Translations under genes and position numbers: made by a program
DNA from: an uncultured Eggerthellaceae bacterium
GTDB lineage: Bacteria > Actinomycetota > Coriobacteriia > Coriobacteriales > Eggerthellaceae
NCBI GenBank assembly: GCA_958454405.1
Contig: CAUEBO010000036.1
Location: forward strand, 1-28,772
Direction of reading: 5' to 3'
Length of the DNA: 28,772 nucleotides
The notes under the pieces: generated by a model
The model's input: the letters and a program-made list of their open reading frames with translations, nothing else
What the model was told of the DNA's origin: nothing
Databases searched by the model: none
Shown here: in pieces, positions 21,380-28,772 of the stretch
Numbering within the stretch: the first letter of the stretch is position 1
Layout: each line of letters begins with the position of its first letter

Positions 21380-23709
21380 TCAGGACCTTATGCGCCGAGC
21401 GGCATGCAGCGCTGCCGCAGCGGCGCAAACGGCGAGCAGCGCAATCGACGGCAAGGCGGTTCGTCCCATCTCGTCCCCAACCTTGACGAGCCGTTGTTCC
21501 GCAGGCGTTTCCGGCTCGGACGAGCGGAAGCGCTCGCTTCTGGGCGAGTCTAATTCCCCTGGATCTTCAGGATCGACGGGAGCGATGGAGTCGCAGCGGT
21601 TGCTCACCTTTATGGTGATCTCCTTGGCGGCATGGTCGATGACGGCATCGGCGTAGACGGGGACGAAGCCGGAAGGAACGGGCCGCTCAGCCACCGCGTA
21701 TTCCCCATGCAGGGTTCGAGGGTTCGGAAGCCCGTCGAAAACGGCTTCCCAGCCATTCTCTTCGTCAAGCACCACGGAATCGAGCTCGCAGTCCCCAACC
21801 TTGAGATGCACCGTGATCGGAACGAACAGCGAGGGGTCTGCCGCCTCATCCCAGGATTTCCTGACCCTCAAAGAGTACTCGTCTTGCGGCGTGCCGATGA
21901 TGATTTCGCCGTTCGCCCCGATTCCGCCTCCACGAGGCGCTTTGTTTCCCGTTATGAGCAGCTTCGCGTGTGCCCGAGCCGAATCCTTGGCAGGGGCGGT
22001 CGCAACCGACTTGAGCGCATAGCCGAGCACGCTGTTCTCTATATCAGTGAGCCGCTCTCCGGGATCGAGGGGGTCGAAGCGCGGCGAGCCGTCGGGCAGG
22101 CCCAAGACGTCGTCGATGCCGGATGCGTCCACACCTCCGTCTTTGTGCCAGGCGGCTTCGCCGCCGCCGAGCATGCGGTCGGCAAGCGTGACCGCATGGG
22201 TCTTGCCCTCCTGGGGGATCGCCGCGAAGTCGTCCCCCGCGCCGAACGACGCGTTTCCGAAGATCGCCCCGCCGTTGGTGACGGCGTTGGTGGCATCTCC
22301 CGTCGGGCAGAACCACAGGCCGCCTCCGAGGATTTCGGCGGTGTTCTCGGTGATTAGGGCGTCGTAGAGTCGCATGGTGTACGGCACACATCCGAGGTAG
22401 ACCCCGCCTCCTTGCCGGCCGGCGGTGTTGTCTGCGATCGTCCCGGCCTTGATCACCACGTTGTTGGACGCCGCGTACACGCCTCCCCCGCAACCCTCGT
22501 CGCCTGGACCGCTCCCCGCTGCGTTGTTGCGCAGGATCTGGCCGCCGTTCATGACGAACTCGCCAGGGATGTCGTAGGCCTGGTATTCCTCGTACGTCCA
22601 GCCCGCGCCGTAGGCGGGGCTTTCCACGTACCCGTCGGTCACGCATACGCCAGCGCCCATCTTCCCCACGTTGTCGCTGATGACGCCATCATTGAGCGTG
22701 AAGGAGGCATGGTAGTACACCATGACGCCCCCGCCGTAGTTCAGGGTGTAGCCCTCGAGGCCCTGCGCAGTGTTGCGGGCGATGGTGCCGCCGTCCATGA
22801 CGCCGACCGCCAGGCCGAGGTGGGTGAACAAAAGCGGCGGCCTCGAGTCTCCCAACATGACCGCCCCATGGTACGCGACGTTGTCGACGATCTGGGCGGT
22901 TCCTCCCAGATGGAACGACGAATCGACGCCGCGCTCCTCCCCGCCGAAGACGACCACTGCCGCCGAACCGGGCACCGCCAACTTGTTGTGGGCCACCGTG
23001 CCGCCGACGATCTCGACCGACGCGCCTTCCTCGGCCATCACCGCGCCGACGAACTGGTTCGACGTCGGACGCGCGTACTCGTTGTCGCAGATCTCTCCCC
23101 CGTCCATGAGGAAGCGGGCATGCCGCCCCGAGACGTAAACCGCGCTTCGCTCCGAGTCCGAAACGGCACCTTCGCAGTTGATGCCCGTCAGACGGCCCGC
23201 ATGGAGCTCGACGGTCCCCCCGCTCCTGATCAGGCCGGGGCCGCGCCCCGAGATGCCGCACCCGTCCATGCTCACGCCGTCTATGCTCAGCGTCGCCCCC
23301 TCGGCGACCCGGAAGAACAGGCCGACGTACGACGCGTCGCGGCAGAGCGTGCCCGATCCCGCCAAGGTGATATGCTGGCCGGCCGCAACGTCGATCGTTC
23401 CCTCCATGGGAATCTCGGCATCGACCGCGATCACCGTTGGATCGGCGCCCGCCTGGGAGACGGCGGCGCTCAGCGAGGCGAAATCGTTCGGGGAGCCCTC
23501 GTCGGCGAGCGCTTCGGAAGGAAGAGGCTCCGCATTGGACCGGGAGGAAACGGGAGGGGAAGCCGGCCCGTCCTCTCCGACCGCAGCGGAAGAGGATCCT
23601 GCCGTTTCGGCGTAAGCGCGCTCAGATACTAGCCCCCCCCCAGGATCAGGGCGAACGCCAGAGTCAACGTTCCTGCCAGCTTTGCCGACGCGATCCTTGC
23701 CGCACCCAT
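21380..23709 (-). CDS. Phase-variable surface protein: signal peptide, beta-helix, Cna-B domain, atypical sorting signal (frameshifted at poly-G)
   Basis: The ATG at 23709, preceded by AGAGGTG, encodes a classic signal peptide: basic MGAARIASAK, hydrophobic LAGTLTLAFALIL. It meets a stop (TAG, 23631-23629) just after nine G (23633-23641). The rest lies in the neighbouring frame, beginning LVSERAYAETAG, where AYA would be the cleavage site. With ten G the two join into a 776-residue protein. The mature part has a long parallel beta-helix (about residues 80-580) with many GGxI...N.A.GGGV turns, then a Cna-B-type domain (YSLRVRKSWDEAADPSLFVPI). The C-terminal tail is LVKVGDE, a hydrophobic helix and ARRIRS. 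An open frame up to 23761 exists but has no ribosome binding site. As sequenced the gene is off, by phase variation or by a sequencing error. Confidence 0.85.
23633..23641 (-). repeat. Homopolymeric G9 tract (phase-variation switch)
   Basis: Nine consecutive G on the coding strand lie exactly between the signal peptide's hydrophobic core and its cleavage site. The two flanking frames join only with 10 (or 7, 13) G. Such a tract is prone to slipped-strand mispairing. Confidence 0.8.
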
Positions 23710-23740
23710 CGCTTTCACCTCTCTCGTCTCCGATGGCATC

Positions 23741-23769
23741 GCCGAGCGGGACGTTCGTCACGGCTCGGC
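23741..23769 (-). other. Leader hairpin of the surface protein gene
   Basis: Perfect 7-bp arms GCCGAGC (23741-23747) and GCTCGGC (23763-23769) lie in the ~130-base leader, 30 bases before the start codon. No T-run follows. Possible role in leader stability or attenuation. Confidence 0.35.
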
Positions 23770-23838
23770 TTCGATGGGCTCACGGGCATGGACGGCACGC
23801 GATTCCTTCCCCCGGTTCTCAAACGGCCCACTCTTCGC

Positions 23839-23876
23839 ATTGCTTATTGTATACGTACACAGATAGCAATTGTCAA
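23839..23876 (-). promoter_or_regulatory. Strong promoter with 32-bp palindromic operator
   Basis: TTGACA (23871-23876), 17 bases and TATACA (23848-23853) form a near-consensus promoter. The segment 23839-23870 is one imperfect palindrome centred at 23854.5 (12 of 16 pairs): outer ATTGCT/AGCAAT arms and an inner 14-mer TGTGTACGTATACA with 6 of 7 pairs. It fills the spacer and covers the -10, as for a TetR-like repressor (type inferred). Confidence 0.7.
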
Positions 23877-23930
23877 CCGATAAACGATGAAAGACCCTTT
23901 GAATGGGACTCAATCCAACACCGTCGGAAA

Positions 23931-23954
23931 TGCCATCGGAGCAAGAAGATGGCA
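23931..23954 (-). terminator. Terminator after coaX
   Basis: Perfect 7-bp arms TGCCATC (23948-23954 on the minus strand) and GATGGCA (23931-23937), loop of 10, followed by TTTCC on the minus strand. It lies 29 bases past the coaX stop. Confidence 0.5.
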
Positions 23955-23982
23955 CCGAGCGTTAAGCGGGGGGCAAGGAGGA

Positions 23983-24858
23983 TCACGCGGGAGAGGACGC
24001 CTGCTTCCTGTTCAAAGCGTGCAGCAGCGCCAGGCCGCGCAGCGACAGGTGCTCGTCGACGTGCCGGACGCGCTGCGACAGGGCGGCCAGCACGGACGCA
24101 TCGGATCCCGTGGCCACGACGTCGGTCTCGTAGCCCAGCTCGCCCCACGTCATGTCGACGAGCCCGTCGATCCGGGCCACCTCGCCCATCACGATGCCCG
24201 CCTGCATGGCCTCGCGGGTGTTCTTGCCCACGATGGAGGCGGGGGCCTTGACATCCACCGTGGGCAGGCGCGCCGCCGCCTCGGAGAGCGCCTTGGCGGA
24301 AAGCTTCAGCCCCGGGGCGATGATGCCGCCCACGAACGCGCCGTCCCGGTCCACGATCTCGAAGTTCGTCGTCGTGCCGAAGTCGACGACGATGAACGGG
24401 CTCGCATACGCGTCCTTGGCCGCCACGAGGTCGGCCACGCGGTCGGCCCCCAGCTCTCCGGGATCGTTGTAGCGCATCTTCAGGCCCGTCTTCAAGCCGG
24501 GGCCCACCACGAGGGGCCTGCGCCCGCTCAGCCGGTTGAGCGCCACCACCCACGAGTCCGTCAGGTCCGGCACCACCGAGGCCACGATGCCGTCATCCAG
24601 GCGAACCGGGCCCTGGCCGGCTCCCAGGAGCTCGGCGTCTTCCACCAGGTGGATGAACGACGCGACGACCGCCCACGCCTCGTCGGCCGTGAGGCGCTCG
24701 GGGGTGGTCGCGGTCCAGGTGGCGGTCAGCTCTCCGTCCGCGAACAGGCCCAGATCGGTTTCCGAGTTCCCCAGGTCCACGGTCAGCACCAGGCCGCCCT
24801 GCGCCCTGCGCGCCTTCTTCCCCGGTCCCGCGCCTTCCGCCTTCTGCCTGCCGACCAT
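23983..24858 (-). CDS. coaX: Type III pantothenate kinase
   Basis: This enzyme phosphorylates pantothenate in coenzyme A synthesis (CoaX, ASKHA fold). Visible motifs: VDLGNSETDLGLF (27-39, phosphate loop), GPGLKTGLKMRYNDPGELGADRVADLVAA (PxxxGxDR-like region), IVVDFGTTTNFEIVD and GGIIAPGLKLS. Length with the ATG at 24858 is 291; the first ~22 residues are a basic extension, and the domain itself begins at LVLTVDLGNS, so an internal GTG start is possible. GGAAGG lies 11-12 bases upstream of the ATG. It is a single gene followed by a hairpin with a short T-run and is divergent from the OPT transporter. Confidence 0.93.
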   Translation of the reverse strand: MVGRQKAEGAGPGKKARRAQGGLVLTVDLGNSETDLGLFADGELTATWTATTPERLTADEAWAVVASFIHLVEDAELLGAGQGPVRLDDGIVASVVPDLTDSWVVALNRLSGRRPLVVGPGLKTGLKMRYNDPGELGADRVADLVAAKDAYASPFIVVDFGTTTNFEIVDRDGAFVGGIIAPGLKLSAKALSEAAARLPTVDVKAPASIVGKNTREAMQAGIVMGEVARIDGLVDMTWGELGYETDVVATGSDASVLAALSQRVRHVDEHLSLRGLALLHALNRKQASSPA

Positions 24859-24904
24859 AAGCCGCCCGCCTTCCCATCGCGCTTCCTTTTCGGCAAAAAC
24901 GCCG

Positions 24905-24933
24905 TTGTGCTTTCGCTTCCGGATGATTATACT
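24905..24933 (+). promoter_or_regulatory. Promoter of the OPT transporter gene
   Basis: TTGTGC (24905-24910), a 17-base spacer and TATACT (24928-24933) lie 69 bases before the GTG start, in the 143-base gap divergent to coaX. Confidence 0.6.
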
Positions 24934-25001
24934 GTACGCGCCCGTTCGGTAACCCGACTTCCCGTGACGAGGGGAAGCGGATATGCGAGAAGGAGCTCGA
25001 C

Positions 25002-26714
25002 GTGGATTCTGTCAAAGGGCAGCTGACGCTGCGCGGCATCATCATCGGCTGCATCGGCTGCATCATCATCACCGCGGCGTCGGTGTACACGGCCCTCAAG
25101 ATGGGGGCGCTTCCCTGGCCCATCGTGTTCGCGGCCATCATCTCCCTGTTCTTCCTCAAGGCGCTTGGACGCGGGAAGGCGAGCCTCAACGAGGCGAACG
25201 TCACCCACACCGTCATGTCCGCCGGAGCCATGGTGGCGGGCGGCCTGGCCTTCACCATCCCCGGCATCTGGATGCTCGGCTTCGCCGACCAGATGAGCGT
25301 CTTCGAGATGCTGCTCGTCGCGCTTTCGGGCGTCGTCCTCGGGCTGGTGTGCACCGTGCTGCTGCGGCGGCATTTCATCGAGGACGCCGAGCTCGAGTAC
25401 CCCATCGGCGAAGCGGCCGCCCAAACGCTCATCGCGGGCGACGCCGGCGGCAAGACCGGCTGGAAGCTGTTCGGGTCGATGGGGCTGGCCGGCATCTACA
25501 CCGCGCTGCGCGACTGGTTCGCCGTCATCCCCGCCATGCTGTTCGGCAACGTGTCCATTCCGGGCGTCATGTTCGGCATCTACAACTCCCCCATGCTGCT
25601 GGCGGTCGGCTTCCTCGTGGGCACGGGAGCGGTGGTCGTATGGTTCGCCGGCGCGCTGCTGGGCAACTTCGGCATCATCGCAGGCGGCTCGGCCGCGGGC
25701 CTGTGGGACGTGGCAAGCGGCCAGGGCATCGTGTCCAGCTTGGGCATGGGCGTCATGATGGGCGCAGGCATCGGCGTCATCTGCAAGAACATCCTGCCGA
25801 AGGCGTGGCGCATGCTGCGCGACTCCAAAGGCTCGCTGACGATCGGCGGCGCTGCCGACGAGCAAGATGGCGCTTCGACTCCGGCCGCACCTCGCCGGCG
25901 CATGCGGGTGAGCGCTGGCATCGCAGCCTGCGCCGTGGCCGCGGTCGCGCTCGCGATCTGCTTCGGGCTGGGCCTCGGTCCCGTCCCCGCCCTCATCGTG
26001 GTGCTGCTGGCCTGGGTGGCCACGGCCATGAGCGCGCAGAGCGTCGGCCAGACGGGCATCGACCCCATGGAGATCTTCGGCCTCATCGTGCTGCTGGCCG
26101 TGGCGGCCGTCTCCGACCTGCCGCAGGTGCAGCTGTTCTTCGTGGCGGGCATCGTAGCCGTGGCGTGCGGCCTGGCCGGCGACGTTATGAACGACTTCCA
26201 TGCAGGGCACGTGCTGGGCACGAGCCCCAAGGCCCAGTGGATCGGCCAGGCCGTGGGCGCAGTGCTGGGAGCCTTCGTGGCCGTGGCCGTCATGGCCGTG
26301 CTCGTGAGCGCGTACGGCCCCGAGTCGTTCGGCCCCACGGCGTCGTTCGTGTCGGCGCAGGCCTCTGTCGTGGCCACCATGGTGTCGGGCATACCGTCCA
26401 TTCCGGCGTTCGGCATCGGCCTTGCCGCGGGCTTCGCCCTCTACCTGCTGAACTTCCCCGCCATGATGCTGGGCCTGGGCATCTACCTGCCCTTCTACAT
26501 GTCGTTCACCGCGTTTCTGGGCGCCATGGCGAAAGTGGTCTACGACGCGGTCTGCAAGCTGCGCCGCAAGAACCTCGCGCCCGAAGCGGCCGAGGTCAAG
26601 GCCAAGGCGCAGGGAGAGACCGGCCTCGTGGTGTCAAGCGGCCTTCTGGGCGGCGAGTCCATCGTCGGCGTGCTGGTGGCGCTGGCCGCCGTGTTCATGG
26701 GCATGGGAGCGTGA
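25002..26714 (+). CDS. OPT-family oligopeptide/metal-chelate transporter
   Basis: A 570-residue, extremely hydrophobic protein with roughly 14-16 membrane helices. Family hallmarks are an N-terminal TLRGIIIGCIGCIIITAASVYTALKMGALPWPI, then the NEANVTHTVMSAGAMVAGG segment, EDAELEYPIGEAAAQTL and GDVMNDFHAGHVLGTSPKAQW (D-x-x-x-x-hydrophilic loop shared by OPT members). OPT proteins import oligopeptides or metal chelates by proton symport; the substrate is not evident. The start is GTG at 25002, with AAGGAG 6 bases upstream; no ATG fits better. A linker of about 30 polar residues (about 280-310) divides two halves. A 14-bp hairpin follows the stop. Confidence 0.9.
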   Translation: MDSVKGQLTLRGIIIGCIGCIIITAASVYTALKMGALPWPIVFAAIISLFFLKALGRGKASLNEANVTHTVMSAGAMVAGGLAFTIPGIWMLGFADQMSVFEMLLVALSGVVLGLVCTVLLRRHFIEDAELEYPIGEAAAQTLIAGDAGGKTGWKLFGSMGLAGIYTALRDWFAVIPAMLFGNVSIPGVMFGIYNSPMLLAVGFLVGTGAVVVWFAGALLGNFGIIAGGSAAGLWDVASGQGIVSSLGMGVMMGAGIGVICKNILPKAWRMLRDSKGSLTIGGAADEQDGASTPAAPRRRMRVSAGIAACAVAAVALAICFGLGLGPVPALIVVLLAWVATAMSAQSVGQTGIDPMEIFGLIVLLAVAAVSDLPQVQLFFVAGIVAVACGLAGDVMNDFHAGHVLGTSPKAQWIGQAVGAVLGAFVAVAVMAVLVSAYGPESFGPTASFVSAQASVVATMVSGIPSIPAFGIGLAAGFALYLLNFPAMMLGLGIYLPFYMSFTAFLGAMAKVVYDAVCKLRRKNLAPEAAEVKAKAQGETGLVVSSGLLGGESIVGVLVALAAVFMGMGA

Positions 26715-26720
26715 ATCCCG

Positions 26721-26754
26721 GCGCGATGCGGGCGTGCCGGCGCCCGCATCGCGC
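26721..26754 (+). terminator. Perfect 14-bp hairpin after the OPT gene
   Basis: Arms 26721-26734 and 26741-26754 are perfectly complementary with a 6-base loop, beginning 7 bases after the stop. No U-tract follows, so this is a strong GC hairpin of the U-less type. Confidence 0.65.
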
Positions 26755-26815
26755 GCTCCTGCGCCCGTCCCGCACCGCGTTCCCCGCCGGCAAACGCCCG
26801 GTTCCATGCGTTTCA

Positions 26816-26824
26816 TGGTACTAT
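26816..26824 (+). promoter_or_regulatory. Extended -10 promoter of the small membrane protein gene
   Basis: TGG-TACTAT (hexamer 26819-26824) lies 68 bases before the ATG at 26892. A recognisable -35 is lacking. Confidence 0.45.
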
Positions 26825-26891
26825 GCTGGACGGGACAAAGCACCTCCGCCGTGCCGCCGTCCGAAGCGACCGACACCGTCACGGAGGATTC

Positions 26892-27230
26892 ATGGAGCAG
26901 ATCATCATCCTATGCGCCGCGCTGTCTGCGGGCATTGCATGCGGCGTCGGCTGCGGGGGCATCAAGTACCACCTGAACAGGAACCGCGACTACCCCGAGG
27001 AGAAAGTAGCCGCGTATCGAAAGCTGTGGAAGACGGGGTCCGTCGTCATGCGCTTCGTTACGGGAACGGTTCTCGCGCTCGGCCTCATCTGGTGCGCGGG
27101 CTTCCTGGTCATCGGAGCGCTCTACCCCGACCAGGCCGACTACGCGAACAACATGTCGGAGCTCATCGTGGGCGTGCTCACCGTCGTCTCCATCATGTTC
27201 GCCTTCTACGAATTCGTGCGCCGCAAATAG
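26892..27230 (+). CDS. Small membrane protein of unknown function
   Basis: A 112-residue protein with an N-terminal hydrophobic segment (QIIILCAALSAGIACGVGCGG, about 3-23), a polar stretch with KYHLNRNRDYPEEKVAAYRKLWKTG, then two further helices (about 51-76 VMRFVTGTVLALGLIWCAGFLVIGALYP and 89-108 LIVGVLTVVSIMFAFYEFVRRK). The ATG at 26892 has GGAGG 4 bases upstream. The frame stays open to 26823 without support. I do not recognise the family. It is a single gene flanked by hairpins and convergent to the glycosyltransferase. Confidence 0.8.
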   Translation: MEQIIILCAALSAGIACGVGCGGIKYHLNRNRDYPEEKVAAYRKLWKTGSVVMRFVTGTVLALGLIWCAGFLVIGALYPDQADYANNMSELIVGVLTVVSIMFAFYEFVRRK

Positions 27231-27288
27231 CAAAGCGCCCGCACCGCCAGCCTCGTTGCCAACCTGTCGCCCGAACGCGCACGCCACC

Positions 27289-27329
27289 GGGCGCATGCGG
27301 GACGCGAGTGCCCCCCCCCGCATGCGCCC
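27289..27329. terminator. Perfect 13-bp hairpin between convergent genes
   Basis: GGGCGCATGCGGG (27289-27301) pairs perfectly with CCCGCATGCGCCC (27317-27329). The 15-base loop ends in C run, part of a C9 tract (27311-27319). The arm touches the glycosyltransferase stop codon. It probably terminates both convergent transcripts without U-tracts. Confidence 0.65.
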
Positions 27330-28351
27330 TAGTTGAACTTGAATATCTTCTGCGCCATGCGGTAGCCGGTGATGCCGATGCGGCGCCCCAGCTGGGTGGG
27401 CAGGTTCGTGCCCATGTTCAGCACGCTGCGGCGGATGCGGCGGTACACCTCGGGATTCCTCTCCCTCAGATAGTCCCAGATGCCCTCGCGCTTGTCCTCG
27501 GCCTCGTCGGTGTCGATCATGCGCAGGAAGATGGAGCAGATGCACATCATCATGGACAGGTAGTTCTCCATGTAGTGCTCCAGGCGCTTCTCAGGCACGT
27601 CGTCGGGCAGGCGCACGGCGTCGATCATGAGGCGCGTCACGCGCAGCTGCTGGTCGATGCGGCCCATCATGACGTCCTCGTTCACGCTCTGGCCCTCACG
27701 GCCGATGTAGTAGCGGTACATGTCCACGTCGCGGTAGAAGATGCTCTTCACGTGCGGCAGCGGCACGTACACGAAGATGTTGTCCACGTAGAAGGTGTGC
27801 TTCGGCAGCTCCAGGCCGATGTCGCGCAGAAGCCCGGTTCGGTAGATGACCGAGTGCATGAGCAGGTACTGGCTCTGCGAGAAGTGCCCGACGTCGTTCC
27901 ACCCGAACTCCCGGCCTTCAGGGAACACGTTGCGGTAGTGCATGACCGTGCGCGTGCCTTCGTGCACCTTCTCGTACACGTAGTTGCCGATGACGAGGTC
28001 GGTGGGATCGGGGCGGTCGAGCTGGCGGCGCAGGTACGCCATGATGTCGGACATGGCCCGCTCGTCCAGCCAATCGTCGGAATCGACCACCTTGAAGTAG
28101 AGGCCGGTCGCGTTCGCGAGCCCCGTGTTCACCGCCGAACCGTGGCCGCCGTTCTCCTGGTGCACGGCGCGGATGATGCCGGGATGCCGCTCGGCCCACG
28201 CATCGGCCTTGGCGGCCGTGTCGTCTTTGGCGGAGCCGTCGTCGACGATGATGATCTCGATGTCGTCGCCGCATTTCAGGATGGACTCGATGCACGCGTC
28301 CATGTACTCGGCCGAGTTGTAGCACGGCACGGCGAATGAGATGGTCTTCAT
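27329..28351 (-). CDS. Family 2 glycosyltransferase
   Basis: A 340-residue GT-A glycosyltransferase. It begins MKTISFAVPCYNSAEYMD, followed by the nucleotide-sugar motif IIIVDDGSAKDD (33-44), HQENGGHGSAVNTGLANATG (67-86) and the DxD-region VDSDDWLDE (92-100). The C-terminal half (about 190-340) contains VDNIFVYVPLPHVKSIFYRDVDMYRYYIGREGQSV and is typical of galactosyl- or rhamnosyl-transferases of surface glycans. The ATG at 28351 has AGGAA upstream. It follows the UDP-galactopyranose mutase gene on the same strand after 70 bases, so a role in galactofuranose-containing polysaccharide is plausible but inferred. Confidence 0.9.
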   Translation of the reverse strand: MKTISFAVPCYNSAEYMDACIESILKCGDDIEIIIVDDGSAKDDTAAKADAWAERHPGIIRAVHQENGGHGSAVNTGLANATGLYFKVVDSDDWLDERAMSDIMAYLRRQLDRPDPTDLVIGNYVYEKVHEGTRTVMHYRNVFPEGREFGWNDVGHFSQSQYLLMHSVIYRTGLLRDIGLELPKHTFYVDNIFVYVPLPHVKSIFYRDVDMYRYYIGREGQSVNEDVMMGRIDQQLRVTRLMIDAVRLPDDVPEKRLEHYMENYLSMMMCICSIFLRMIDTDEAEDKREGIWDYLRERNPEVYRRIRRSVLNMGTNLPTQLGRRIGITGYRMAQKIFKFN

Positions 28352-28384
28352 GGCTTCCTGTCGCCTCTCCGTCGTCAGGCCGCA

Positions 28385-28415
28385 CCGGCGCGGCGGGAGC
28401 GTCCCGCCGCGCCGG
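28385..28415 (-). terminator. Perfect 14-bp hairpin after the UDP-galactopyranose mutase gene
   Basis: Arms 28385-28398 and 28402-28415 are perfectly complementary around a 3-base loop. The hairpin begins 6 bases beyond the stop codon and has no U-tract. The glycosyltransferase start lies 33 bases further, so it could partially separate the two genes. Confidence 0.6.
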
Positions 28416-28421
28416 CCCAAC

Positions 28422-28772
28422 CTATCCTGCCAGCTGGTCGGCCAAGGCGAGCGCCCGGCCGATGATGACGTCCATGTTGTAGTAGCGGTACTCGGCCAAG
28501 CGCCCGAGCGGATAGAAGTTCGGCAGCGATTCGGTGAGCGCGCAGTACCGCTCGTAATGCGCGTTGTTCTCGTCGTTGATGATGGCGTAGTACGGGATCT
28601 GCTTCTTCGGGTCGTCGTAGGAGTGGCTGTACTCCTTCATGATGGTGGTCTTGTCGCTCTCCTGGCCGGTGAGGTACTTGAACTCGGTGATGCGGGTGTA
28701 GTCCTCGGTCACCGTGAAGTTCACCGTGCCGCAGGGCAGCACGTGCTCGGCGTCGTGCGTCTCGTACGCGAA
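28422..28772 (-). CDS. glf: UDP-galactopyranose mutase, C-terminal 116 residues
   Basis: This is the 3' part of a flavoenzyme that interconverts UDP-galactopyranose and UDP-galactofuranose; its start lies beyond the right edge. Family signatures in the visible part: VNFTVTEDYTRITEFKYLTGQ, TTIMKEYSHSY, IPYYAIINDENNAHYERY and the closing LGRLAEYRYYNMDVIIGRALALADQL, in which GRLxEYxYYdMd is the Glf C-terminal FAD/substrate motif. The frame is open to the window edge. Its neighbour is a family 2 glycosyltransferase, consistent with a surface polysaccharide cluster continuing to the right. Confidence 0.9.
   Translation of the reverse strand, partial: FAYETHDAEHVLPCGTVNFTVTEDYTRITEFKYLTGQESDKTTIMKEYSHSYDDPKKQIPYYAIINDENNAHYERYCALTESLPNFYPLGRLAEYRYYNMDVIIGRALALADQLAG

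Noticed and set aside
23710..23761. In-frame N-terminal extension of the surface protein starting at GTG 23761
   Set aside because: No ribosome binding site and no signal peptide; the ATG at 23709 in the other frame has both.
24983..28339. Very long plus-strand open frame overlapping the OPT gene and antisense to the glycosyltransferase
   Set aside because: Its protein is Arg/His/Gly-rich shadow sequence from GC-rich codon structure; the OPT and glycosyltransferase frames have clear family motifs instead.

Overview
The window looks like chromosomal DNA of a high-GC, anaerobic Coriobacteriia, most likely Eggerthellaceae (Eggerthella/Gordonibacter-like). The basis is base composition, ferredoxin-linked 2-oxoacid metabolism, Cys-rich redox proteins and LxKxGD-type surface protein ends. 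This placement is inferred from gene content and style only.

Layout. (1) Positions 1-3946, minus strand: a catabolic/anabolic operon headed by an XRE-cupin regulator, followed by an AMP-forming acyl-CoA synthetase, a MinD-like P-loop ATPase carrying an apparent in-frame insertion, a 2[4Fe-4S] ferredoxin and the start of a 2-oxoacid:ferredoxin oxidoreductase alpha subunit. (2) 4226-9889, minus: housekeeping genes def-fmt-rsmB (overlapping), glpX with its own promoter, and an nfeD-SPFH membrane pair ending in a canonical terminator. (3) 10109-13837, minus: an ArsR-family regulator with an unusual Cys cluster and a three-gene redox operon (membrane SRPBCC protein, poly-Cys 4Fe-4S protein, FAD oxidoreductase). 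A 26-bp AT-rich site repeated at 22/26 identity lies in front of both transcription units. (4) 14122-21303: folate (5-FTHF cyclo-ligase), queD and dnaG, a baeRF-family gene, a MerR-type promoter with a 19-bp spacer driving a small Cys-rich protein, a perfect 16-bp parS site, a dGTPase and a YfcE-type phosphoesterase. (5) 21380-23876: a beta-helix/Cna-B surface protein behind a TTGACA-17-TATACA promoter with a 32-bp imperfect palindrome between the boxes. Its signal peptide is separated from the mature protein by a run of nine G that puts them out of frame, as in a phase-variable gene. (6) 23983-28772: coaX, an OPT-family transporter, a small membrane protein, a family 2 glycosyltransferase and the C-terminus of UDP-galactopyranose mutase, the edge of a surface polysaccharide cluster.

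The most unusual items are the poly-G switch in the surface protein gene, the ArsR-controlled redox operon with its duplicated operator, the parS site beside the dGTPase promoter, the orphan MerR-type promoter, and the insertion inside the ATPase. Two general habits of the genome also show. Several promoters rely on an extended -10 (TGnTAnnnT) with no clear -35. Several genes end at long perfect GC hairpins lacking a U-tract. No tRNA, rRNA, CRISPR array or insertion sequence was seen, and no gene-free stretch exceeds 300 bases.
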